NCBI RefSeq assembly: GCF_004379255.2
Contig: NC_056037.1
Span: 33,825,012-33,889,011, forward strand
Length of the DNA stretch: 64,000 nucleotides
Source: Salvia splendens
Lineage: Eukaryota; Streptophyta; Magnoliopsida; Lamiales; Lamiaceae
Reading direction: 5' to 3'
Of this stretch, positions 35,843 through 45,791 are shown in pieces (position 1 is the stretch's first letter; each line of letters begins with the position of its first letter). The position numbers were made by a program, and so were the translations under genes. The notes beneath the pieces are model-generated. The model saw only the letters and a list, made by a program, of their open reading frames with translations, did not search any database and was not told where the DNA came from.

Positions 35843-36604
35843 TCTGCAGAAATTTATAAAAAATGGATTAGCAAAACAATAAATTATTTTGAAAAAGTAT
35901 AGGACATGAAAACCTAAAAATAATTTCACAAAAAAGAATATAGCAAGAAATGACGAATGACCAAATGGGTAACAAGAGATGGTGAATGCGATGGATTACG
36001 CAACTTCGGATTACCCCTAACCAGCACATATCGTCTTAGATTTGAATTTTTCTCGAAACACAGCTCATCCCAAACTAAGGTATTGACCCGCAATTTTTTT
36101 ACTGGTTATCAGGGACTTAGCATGAGTTTACAAATCCACGCAAAGTCGGTTGGTTATTATCACACACTGGTTGCCCCTCTTCTTTTTTGGATCAAATCAG
36201 AAGACTTGTGGCAATCTGAGGGGTTGTGACCGGTGGTAGATTTTTGACCACGATAGTCAGTGTTTTTTTAAGCATAATCTGCTCTCTATATCTAGACGGG
36301 TAGGAGAGGAGTAGTTTGTCCTTGATTGAAATTTGGGGGTTTATCATCTTCTCTGCAACTGATGGAATCCTACACGTAGTTAGGTCCTAAATCTTGATTT
36401 TTATAAGAGGTTGGTGATTTCTGATCGAATATGCATTTTACCCGATTGTTTCGTCCCAAGTTCTTGACTATACTCATCAGACTTATACACCTAAATCAAT
36501 CAAGCACACCACAAAAGAAGAACTGAGGCAGAGAGCAAATACAATTTATGTCGCATCCAAACACAAAATTACAATATATCGATTAAAATGGACAGATGAT
36601 TTAC

Positions 36605-36660
36605 CTGCAGTTTTCTTAATTTTTCTCTAGCTGAATCCACGCTTGTTGCGGTGACGCCGG
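36605..36660 (-). other. 5' UTR exon of the thioredoxin-like gene
   Basis: The coding exon at 35787-35842 begins one base after an acceptor (ctgcag before AATGGAGG), so a leader intron must precede it. A fitting donor, CTGCAG before gtaaat, lies at 36605. The exon's 5' limit is not visible and 36660 is a guess. The leader intron would be about 760 bp and holds no clear gene. Confidence 0.55.
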
Positions 36661-37099
36661 TTGGGTTTAGGGGTTTAGTTTACAGGATTTGGTTGTATTT
36701 GGGATTCAAAATTAAAATTGTGATATTCCATTAAAAAAACACCCTTAACCGTCATTTCAAAATTGTTGTATACCAATTATGTTTTGGTTGCATAAAGACT
36801 ACCCACTCCGACCTTCAAGAGTACTATCTTTCTTTTTTTTGTTTATTTCAACCATTTTTCAATTTTAAAAATAACCTCCTCTCTACTCTCTCCTTATTAA
36901 ATTATTCAACTACTTTTTTCCTCTCTACTTTATTCCAACTAACAACGCTTCCTAAAATTTCATGTCACTCAAGAATGTGACCATTTTGAGTGGGATAGAG
37001 AGAGTATATAATATATCCATTCATAAATAAATACTAGTAGCTCATTTAAAATGTAAGTAAAAATAAATGGAAAAGTTAATGATGAAACGTTTTCCTTTT

Positions 37100-37265
37100 T
37101 GGTCTGTCCCATTAGAAATGAAACGTTTCTAAAAATAGAAACAATACCCTCTCTACTTTTTCTTCTCTCTTACTTTACTCTCTCTTCATTAACTCACAAA
37201 ACAAAACTACATAAAATCTCATGCCGAAAATAAAATATTGCGTATTTAATGGGACGGATGGAGTA
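37100..37265. mobile_element. Degenerate Stowaway-like MITE
   Basis: The left part has ggtctgtcccattagaaatgaaacgtttc and the right part tttaatgggacggatggagta, forming an imperfect inverted pair. The left border is decayed, so the start is approximate. Confidence 0.6.
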
Positions 37266-38002
37266 TATAATAACTTGTACATACTTTTATATAATTGTAT
37301 GAATTTTATTAAAATTCTAAATATAATAAATTAGTCTAATATGGAGTTCAACTACTAAAAATAAAAATGAGATATAATATTTTAATGAGAGTCATTTCAA
37401 TACATTTCGGTTTCTTAGATAAAATAGTATCACAATATAATATAGGATTGAGTTGTGAGATTATTTAGTCATAAGAGGTTAACTATGACTAATTATCCCA
37501 TAATTATTCATCTAGAATTTGAGTTATGTGATTGAATCCCATGAACCAAACACACTACATATTTAATCTTGAGATGCAATCTTGCAAACCGAACAACCCC
37601 ATGAAAAACGAAAAATATTAGTAGTTTTATTGTCTTTTGCTAGTAGTATTTGATAAGAAACATATTACACTAATTCATTTCACTTCTATTTATTTAAAAA
37701 TTAATTATAAAAATAAGTTATATTTTACTAATTTTTTTCATCGATGGTTCTTCAAAACTTTTTCAAAAGTATTAAATTAAAATAAGAGTTTGTCCTAAAA
37801 CAGAAAAAGAATTATTTTGTAAATGGATATAATATTTGGTATATTTGTAAAATTGTGTCAAATAATATGGGATGTTATTTCAAATAAAAGTGAAAATTTA
37901 TTTCGCGGAGGAAAGTAAAATATGGTATAATTGGGATTGGCATGAATATACTCCATTTTGTTATAATGTATCATTCGGCGACAGATTATTCCATAACTAC
38001 AC

Positions 38003-38368
38003 TACTCCCTCCGTCCCACAATAATTATCATTCTTATTGTGGACATGAATTTTAATAAATGTAAAGAAAATTTGATTGAAAAAGATAGATTATTCCATAA
38101 CTACACTACTCCCTCCGTCCCACAATAATTGTCATTCTTATTGTGGATATGAATTTTAAGAAATGTAAAGAAAATTTGATTGAAAAAGATAATAGAATGT
38201 GAGATCCACTTTTTTTATATTAATTTTATAATAAAATGTGAGTAAAGTAAATTAGTAGAATGTGAGATCTACTTCCTATTTATGATAAAAAAGAAATGTG
38301 ACAATTATTGTAGGACGGATCAAAATGAAAAATAGTGACAATTATTGTGAGACGGAGGATGAGAGTAA
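38003..38368. mobile_element. Stowaway-like MITE with internally duplicated left end
   Basis: The left end actactccctccgtcccacaataatt.tcattcttattgtgga occurs twice, about 104 bp apart, together with its flank gattattccataactac. One right end follows (acaattattgtgagacggagga). The likely history is a tandem duplication of flank plus left arm after insertion. Confidence 0.8.
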
Positions 38369-39001
38369 TAAATGAAAGATTATTCCACATTATATAATGT
38401 AACTGACTGTACATATTAATCTAAGAAGTAGGATTTGGTTTCAGTTTTAACATAAAAAGTGGTTCACTTCTCATCACTACGTAAATTGTATAAAATATTT
38501 GTTTTATCTTCTCTCAAACCAACAAATATCAAATTAGTAATGTTGATTGTATAATCAGAGTATTAGTACTTGATAGTACTCCCTTATGTCCATCAAAACT
38601 GAACCACTTTCCTTTAATACTTGATAGAAGTAATTAACTGGACAAAAACATTAGCTTGTCAACAAATATACCGAATTGAAGACCAGTGTATCATCCAAAT
38701 ATTTAAAATTGATCAATTGTACATATGAAGAGACTACCAGATTCTGCTCAGGAGCAATCTACTATATTGCTCAACATGATAAAAACAATACAGAAACAAA
38801 ACCACAAAGAACACATCATCTTTTATATTCGAAGCCCACCTGTAATTTGCACGATCTGCCTCAAATTTCACAGCTCACTGTAAAATTAGGTATAAACTTC
38901 CTATTTGAACCTTATATAAATGAAGGGGTGCTTCAAGCAACAATGTAGACATTCTCCTGCACTGAGCAATATGGACAATGTGCCCCAAGGGAACCTGTAG
39001 T

Positions 39002-42000
39002 CTAAGCATAGTAATTCAAGCTGGCTTTCTTTTTTGCTTGAACTTGGATGATACCTTCATTGAAATCTTCATGGTTCACCTGAACAGAAATTTTGAAGGA
39101 ACTAGCATATCAGTACAATCTAAGATATGCTGGGTCTGATGTTTCATATAGCTTAAGGTAATCTTATTAGTTTCGAATGCAAGCTTCACCAAACTCTAAC
39201 AAACATCAACAATTAACGAATCTTGCATAAGCAGCAAAAGCATAAGATTTTCGACATAAACGGGAAAATTTGACGCACTTTGACACACTTTGACACACAC
39301 ACATAATCTAGATGTCATATTTTGTCAACACACGTGACACAGCAGAAACATCCAGATGTGAACACAAACCTCAGTGGCGTCACGGCGAAGAGCTAACATT
39401 CCTGCTTCCACACAAACCGCTTTAAGTTGAGCCCCATTAAAATCATCTGTTGAGCGAGCAAGCTCCTCAAAGTTGACATCAGGATGAACATTCATCTTCC
39501 TGGAGTGGATCTGAACTTAGAGAAACTATCAGTAGCATGCACTAATTGCCACTCAGGCACTGTTACGCAGGACATTAGATATAAACACAACCGATTAAAA
39601 GCACTCCACACAAAAAAAATCAATTAATTGAAGATAAAGTAATACAATATCGACTTGGAGACATACCTGCAAAATGCGAGCCCTTGCTTCTTCAGTAGGG
39701 TGAGGGAATTCTATTTTACGATCTAATCGACCAGACCGCATCAAGGCAGGGTCTAAAATATCAGCTCGATTTGTTGCTGCTATTACCTGAATGCACAAAT
39801 AAACAGTAAATGCAATAAGAGACCATGCCATTTAATAAAAGAAATTAGAGCAATCATATAAAGTGTGCTAGCACAAACACAATATTGGAATCACAATATT
39901 AAGTGTTCTAGCACAAAGTAAAAGAGATTGAATGCAGTCTGTCATTCAATATCAGAGGGCATCTCAAATTATAATTATAATACTCCATATATTAAAAAAA
40001 AGCATTGTCATGCTGATGAGCCAACAACTATCAAGAAAGTCACTTATTGAAATGGAAGCAAAAGATATTACCAAAAGAAAGATTAAAAGAAGCAGAAGTA
40101 AACCTTTATGCGATCATCGCTGCTAAAACCATCAAGTTGGTTGAGCAATTCTAACATAGTTCTTTGAACTTCTCTGTCACCACTAACTTCACTGCATAAG
40201 AAGATATTCTCGGTTATCCGCTTATAAACAACACCAGAGCCCTTGATATAAAGAGAGACAAGGACTCAAAAACTCATCCAGTACATAGAAGAAATTCACA
40301 ATCCAGAAAGTTGTGAGGCACATAAAACAGCAATGCGAAATTGCAAACTGCATACAACCTACCTATCAAAACGCTTTGTACCAATAGCATCTATCTCATC
40401 GATAAAAATGATGCAGGGGGATTTTTCTTTAGCAAGTTGGAAAGCATCACGAACAAGCTTTGCTCCATCTCCAATGAACATCTAATTACATAAAAACATT
40501 ATTAGAGGATATACAGTTAATAACAAACTTACAAAAAGAGCCAAAATGCATCAAGCAAAATATAGCTCAACTGTACTCAAATCAAAATCACTCTGGACAA
40601 GTACAAGTTGAATCATGCACCACAATGGTATTTGTTCGGGGTACACATGCACAACAAATCAGGTACACATAAAAATGATCTTGAGCATACTATACCTGAA
40701 CGAGTTGGGGACCTGCTAGCTTCAAAAAAGTGGCATTTGTTTGGGCAGCACATGCACGGGCCATTAGAGTTTTCCCTGTTCCAGGAGGACCGTAAAGAAG
40801 GACTCCTTTCGGTGGACGAACTCCTAATTTCTGAAATCTCTCTTTGTGTGTCATTGGCAAAACAATTGCCTCAACCAACTCTTGAATCTGAAATGTGAAC
40901 AAGGATTGTCTCAAAAAAAGCTATAAGAAGTGGCAAAAACCAGACCTATTAGCTGACCAATGGAGAAACTTGCCTGTTTTTCCAAGCCACCAACATCATT
41001 GTAGTCCTCAGTTGGTTTCTCATCAACCTCCATAGCCTTAACACGAGAGTCATACTCGGATGGCAAAGTATCCAATATGAGATAACTGTCTTTGTTTACT
41101 CCAACAAGATCCCCAGGCTTCAACGTATCAGGATCAACCAAACCAACTACAGGCAGGAAAATTGTCTGCAATCGACAGATTGTTATGAAGATATTATGTC
41201 CGAAGGTTTGAAATTTTCATGTTCTATATGGATTAGAAGTCCAGTGTAGAGGCCATTTCTGGGTGGGTATCTCACAAAAAAATGTTCCTTCAATATGTTC
41301 AGATAGGCATTAATATAGTTGAAGTCAAACGAAGGAATTGTTTATTAAATGAAAGGACCTTCTAAGCATTATCATCAAATTTCAATTCTTTATATTTTCC
41401 AAGTATATTCAAATCTATAGTGGATTCAGTTCTACCAGATGAGTATATAAAGTTGTTAAGATATGACATCTCGTTTTCTGTTCTGCCAACATTAACAAAA
41501 ACATTAGAGCATTAACAGCAGTTGGACCACTTTTCTTTCACAATTTTATTTTAGAAAATTCCCAGAAAATTCCCACTACACCTACATCAGACCAAACAAT
41601 ACACATACATGAAAACATAAAGAGGCAGAGGGCATCATGCAATGGAGCAAAGTGAGAAAAATGTATGCTAGTCTGCCATTTACCTGGCGTGTAGATGTTT
41701 TTAACACAACGCATTTTCCCTTCCTTTGTGAGTCCAGATCAATATTTGCACCATCTTCTTCTGCTTCTTCCTCTGGGTTCATTTCCAATATCTGAGAAAA
41801 CAGATAAAACGTGGTAATCTCTTGGTGGCACACAAATCATAACTAAAGAAACAAAAATTATCTAGAACATTAACATGGAGTGCTGCATTTGAATGCCACC
41901 ACTGTATATCATAACAGGATTTGGTTCCAGAAAATGACTAAAATTACACATATTCTTATAGGTATTCGCCATACAAGTTTTTTCAGTGTACCCACCACCA

Positions 42001-43087
42001 GATAATATCATCTGGAAACATCCCAAAAATAGTGCAAGATATTAAAAGTACGGGGCATCCGCAAAAGTAAATAAGTAACTGGGAGTTTCAGTTCAGTTAC
42101 AGTGGAAGTAAGAAGTGGATATAACACCACAACTCAGCCTCGTTTATGGCAACAAAAAAAGTATAATTAACATACTCTTCTTGCTTCCTATAGTCTAGAC
42201 AACAAAAAAATTATAATTTGACATTCACACATGCTACCAGCTGCTAAGGCATTAAGACAGACTGTAATATGACGGACAACCATACAAGGAAAAGCCAGTC
42301 CTATGAATTTGGATCAAATATTCATATGGTGGCCTGGCTTCAACACAGTTCACCAAAACTTCATATTTAGCTTAGTTTCCATTTAAAATATCTTTCTATG
42401 GCTCAACAACTTTGATTATCTACTGAAGCACTGTGTTCAGTTAGCAAAAAAAAAAGAATAATGTGGGTGCAAAAATTACAAAAGTCGTTAATTGCTTAAA
42501 TGTCCATAATTTATTGTGAAGTTGGCTAAATATGAGGCAGGCACCCAGCTGACACCCCATTCCTAACAGACCAAGCACTGGTAAATCTTGAAAACCCCCC
42601 AGAAAAATATGGAGCAGAAACCAAGCAAGAAAAAGAAGAAGAAATAACTAGGATACATTTTTTCCAGCTGTAATCTGAAACCCTAAGCAACGAATAAAAG
42701 ACGTAATCAAACAATCCAATTTAGATAGCGTAAAAAAGGCTACATATTTTATACCTCCACAATGTTTCCGACCAAGTAAGGAAGCTGCTTATTCAGCTTA
42801 ATTTTTTCCTGATTCTCTTTAATCTTCTCGCGGAATGAATCCAACTCCAAATTGGTCCTCTGTAACTCTTCCTGTCAAAAGCGAAAACCCAGATCAGATC
42901 GCCACATAACTTGAAATTACAACAAAATTCAAATGCATCCAAAACACACGCCAACTGAAACTCGGATTGGTACCTTGAGAATACGGATTTCGTTATCCAG
43001 AAGACGAGAGGCGCGAGTAATGTCCTCGGTGGTCATGGAGGAGAGCTGGTCGTCCTCAAAATTGTCCTCCACCATCGGCGTCGCCAT
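39002..43087 (-). CDS. RPT5: 26S proteasome regulatory particle AAA-ATPase subunit 5 (S6A/RPT5)
   Basis: RPT5 is one of six ATPases of the 19S base that unfold ubiquitinated proteins and open the 20S gate. Ten exons give 422 residues, the usual length: 42974-43087, 42755-42871, 41684-41791, 40974-41165, 40696-40887, 40363-40481, 40104-40191, 39667-39786, 39370-39510, 39002-39079. The N-terminus has the expected coiled-coil region ([19 protein letters not shown]). Walker A GPPGTGKT is at 210-217, Walker B IIFIDEID at 265-272, the sensor [19 protein letters not shown] follows, and the C-terminal LNYYA is the HbYX-type tail that docks into the alpha ring. The start ATG has a short CT-rich leader. 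Intron 4 (40888-40973) uses a GC donor, CAG before gcaagt. No lesion was seen. Confidence 0.97.
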
Positions 43088-43436
43088 ACTGACCAAACTA
43101 TGGTTCAAGGTCGCTAATCGGGTATGTGAAATTTGTTGAGAGAGAGAGAGTGGAGAGGTGAACGGAAGCGAGAGGGAGAGGGGTATTGATATGGTTAGCT
43201 TGGAGAAGGGGACTGGTATAGTAGACGTGGGCCACAAAATGTTGTACTGGTATGGGCTCATACGGCCCATTGGGTTGCACACTTTTAATATATTAAGAAT
43301 CTTCTGAAACAATTTAAAACGATTAAAACTACAATTACATAAATATATCATGTTATTTTTTTATGAATGGAATTTATACGTTGTTGACTGATTTATTATT
43401 CTCACCTTAGTATGAATAGGGTAGTTATTTAAGGAG

Positions 43437-43805
43437 GAATTATATGCTACCTATCTTATATGAGCTTCTTATGTGAGCAACTCTCGTTTGACGTACGTTT
43501 AACGTTGTTCATTTCGATTTATATATTTAGATTGATTCTAATACATTAAAAAATGTTATTGAAGTTTTTAATTTCACAAAATTCATAAAAATCAAAGTTC
43601 GATTGGCTAGTTTTATCTATAACTTCAAATAAATTAATAAACGAGCAAATCGAGATTTGATTTATATGAATTTTATGAAATTAAAAACTTCAATAACATT
43701 TTTTAATGTATTAGAATCAAATTAAATAAGTAAATCGAAATGAACAATGTTAAATGTACGTCAAACGAGAGTGGTGCTCACATAAAATATGTAGCATATC
43801 ATTCC
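43437..43805. mobile_element. Long-armed foldback element
   Basis: The left arm (atatgctac...tcttatgtgagcaactctcgtttgacgtacgtttaacgttgttcatttcga...aaaaatgttattgaagtttttaatttca) is found inverted on the right (...tgtacgtcaaacgagagtggtgctcacataa...gtagcatat). The arms are about 150 bp with modest divergence and the loop is short. It is non-coding and lies between the RPT5 5' end and the small heat-shock gene. Confidence 0.88.
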
Positions 43806-44159
43806 ACGTTTCCACTATACCAACTATCATTCCTAAAATATTTGTGTTCAGTCCGCCACTCACACAAAAATATCAAATTGTATTTCATGTTTCATGATGT
43901 TTTTCAAAAATTACAATGATTACTCCTAGAATTTACTCTCATCGAATATGTAATGCCAATCTTATACCAAAACTTCACTCACTAATTTAATCATATTCGT
44001 AGAGATCCAACGAGCTTAGTCACAAATTATTATTGATACAATTCACGAACGCCACACTAGTAGCAACTACGTACATATGCAATTATTTGAGAAAATGAAA
44101 GAAACGAAAAATACAGACAATTATTTGTCATGTAACCCAAATAGTACAAAACAATAAAA

Positions 44160-44673
44160 TTATGGGAGCTCCTTGGCGTCAGGGCTGGCAATGGTGATGA
44201 TCTTAGGCTCCTTCTTCATCTCCTCTTCCTTCACCTTCGGCACCGTTATCCTCAACACCCCGTCCTCCAACCGTGCGCTCACCTTCTCCATGTCAGCATT
44301 CGCCGGCATCCTAAACCGCCGCCAGAACTTCCCGGCGGTGCGCTCCACCCGGTGCCAGCGCTCGTCCTTGACCTCCTCCTCCTCCGTGCGCCGCTCGCCG
44401 CTGACTCGGAGCACGCGGTTCTCCTCCACCTCGATCTTGATGTCCTCCCTCCTCATTCCGGTGACGTCCGGGGAGATCTGGTGCTCGCCCGCCGTCTCCC
44501 GCCAGTCTGCCCGCGCCAGAGCCACTTTGGCTCTGGCTGCGGCCAGAGGAGACTGCTCCCATATCTACCGGGGGCTCATGTAAGGCACGAGCGCGGTGGT
44601 TTCCTGCGGCAGGAGAAATGCCGCCGCGGCGAAGTAAGGCCATCGCCGCCATTGTAATCTTTGCTCCGTCCAT
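44160..44673 (-). pseudogene. ER-type small heat-shock protein with broken N-terminus
   Basis: From GTG codon 44525 to the stop at 44160 the frame encodes an intact alpha-crystallin domain: ALARADWRETAGEHQISPDVTG, IKIEVEENRVLRVSGER, WHRVERTAGKFWRRFRMP and the closing LRITVPK with a later IITI tail. Upstream, the ATG at 44673 (MDGAKITMAAMALL) is in a different frame. One extra base near 44630 restores AAAAFLLPQETTALVPYMSPR, a convincing signal-peptide core, but an in-frame TAG follows at once (44564-44566) before IWEQSPLAAARAKV. So a frame change and a stop separate signal and chaperone domain, and no ATG remains before the domain. The end AKELP resembles, but is not, a terminal KDEL-type retention signal. 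It is a pseudogene unless the assembly is wrong at two places. Confidence 0.82.
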
Positions 44674-44750
44674 GTGTATGTGTGTGTTTGTGTTTGATGC
44701 TTGTTGGTGTTACAATTTAATGTGTGAAATAAGGGAAGTTTGGGGATGAA

Positions 44751-44756
44751 TTTATA
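44751..44756 (-). promoter_or_regulatory. TATA box of the small heat-shock gene
   Basis: On the minus strand the sequence is cctaTATAAAttc-like (TATAAA), about 80 bp before the ATG at 44673. It is well placed for a compact heat-shock promoter. Confidence 0.7.
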
Positions 44757-44770
44757 GGTGATGTGTACAT

Positions 44771-44820
44771 GGTTCTAGAGCCATGGAGACAAGCTAGGGG
44801 CTTCTCGAATCTCTGAGAAA
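44771..44820. promoter_or_regulatory. Heat-shock elements upstream of the small heat-shock gene
   Basis: Units of the nGAAn type occur in phase: cTTCt cGAAt at 44801-44810 and aGAAa at 44816-44820, one 5-bp unit further on. A weaker pair, gTTCt aGAGc, lies at 44772-44781. They sit 15-65 bp beyond the TATA box, the normal place for heat-shock factor binding. Confidence 0.7.
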
Positions 44821-44839
44821 TGAAACTTAGTACTCTTAA

Positions 44840-45791
44840 AAATATTTTTTTTCTTTTTTCTTGAAGAAATGATCATATCATTTCAAAAAATATTTAATGG
44901 TTATGGTACATTTTTATGGATAAGGTTATAGTTCGGACATATCAACATTATTTAATGGTCATAATATAGATCTAAGATCTAAAGTCGACAATTTTCCAAT
45001 TGAGAAGTACTACAAAAAAAATTGAGTTCGATAATTTTTGTATATTATCTTCGGTTTATATATTTAGGATTAGTAATGAGATGACACAACATTAAATTTT
45101 GATTTTGTACCTAAATTTTAGTTTGACACCTAACCTTGACAACTCCTCCATATTGAGAATTTGTAGAATACTCTATCTATCCTTATAAAAATATGAATAT
45201 ATCGTTGCACACGAGTTAAAAGAAAATCTAATGCCATTTCAGTCATGAGTGGATAAATGGTCATTCTAGTATTGTTCGCATTGTGATTTGTAGTCGACTA
45301 GTCGTGAGTGGATAAATGATCATTTTTGTATTGTTTGTATTGTGATTTGTGAGTCAGATAAAGATTATCGCTTAAAACGTAATTATGTAAAATGATTATA
45401 AATAAATTGTGAGAGGAATTGAATATTGTTTGAGAAAGGAAAAAAAAATGTGCGTGTGTTTCATTGTAAGAATTGAGTATCAGTTTCTATTCGGAAAATT
45501 CATGTTTTGAAAACCTCAGGTATAATCAAAACCCATAAAATTTACTCCCATTTCTTCGAGCCAGTTGTTTTTTAATGGGAATAATTCACTCTGTGTTTTC
45601 AAATGGCATTCCAATGACTATTTTTATTAATATTGAACTCAACGCGTATTTCCTGAAACACAGCTTCTAGTTCATACATTTTGGCTGGTAGCATCAATTT
45701 GGATGATGAATCAATTCATTTCACGACCAAAAAGTTGCAAAATAACAAAATGTGCAACTTGCGTTACAAAATAAATGACCATATATTCAAC
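44840..45791. other. Spacer between heat-shock gene and MMT 3' end
   Basis: The sequence is AT-rich with no gene recognised. A pair of near-identical phrases (agtcgtgagtggataaatg.tcatt near 45240 and 45300) shows a small local duplication. The last 200 bases are probably the MMT 3' UTR. Confidence 0.5.

Larger units (their letters stand above)
36716..39001. other. AT-rich, MITE-rich spacer between thioredoxin-like gene and RPT5
   Basis: This holds no recognisable gene. It contains at least two Stowaway-type elements and a short tandem duplication. The segment nearest RPT5 (about 38680-39001) is less AT-rich and is probably the RPT5 3' UTR. Confidence 0.6.

Noticed and set aside
38676..38948. 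A 90-codon plus-strand frame downstream of RPT5
   Set aside because: It lies in the likely RPT5 3' UTR, has no recognisable domain and no coding-like bias.
44311..44673. A 120-codon frame starting at the sHSP ATG
   Set aside because: After the first few residues it runs in the wrong frame over the chaperone domain; its Gly/Arg-rich sequence is a shadow.
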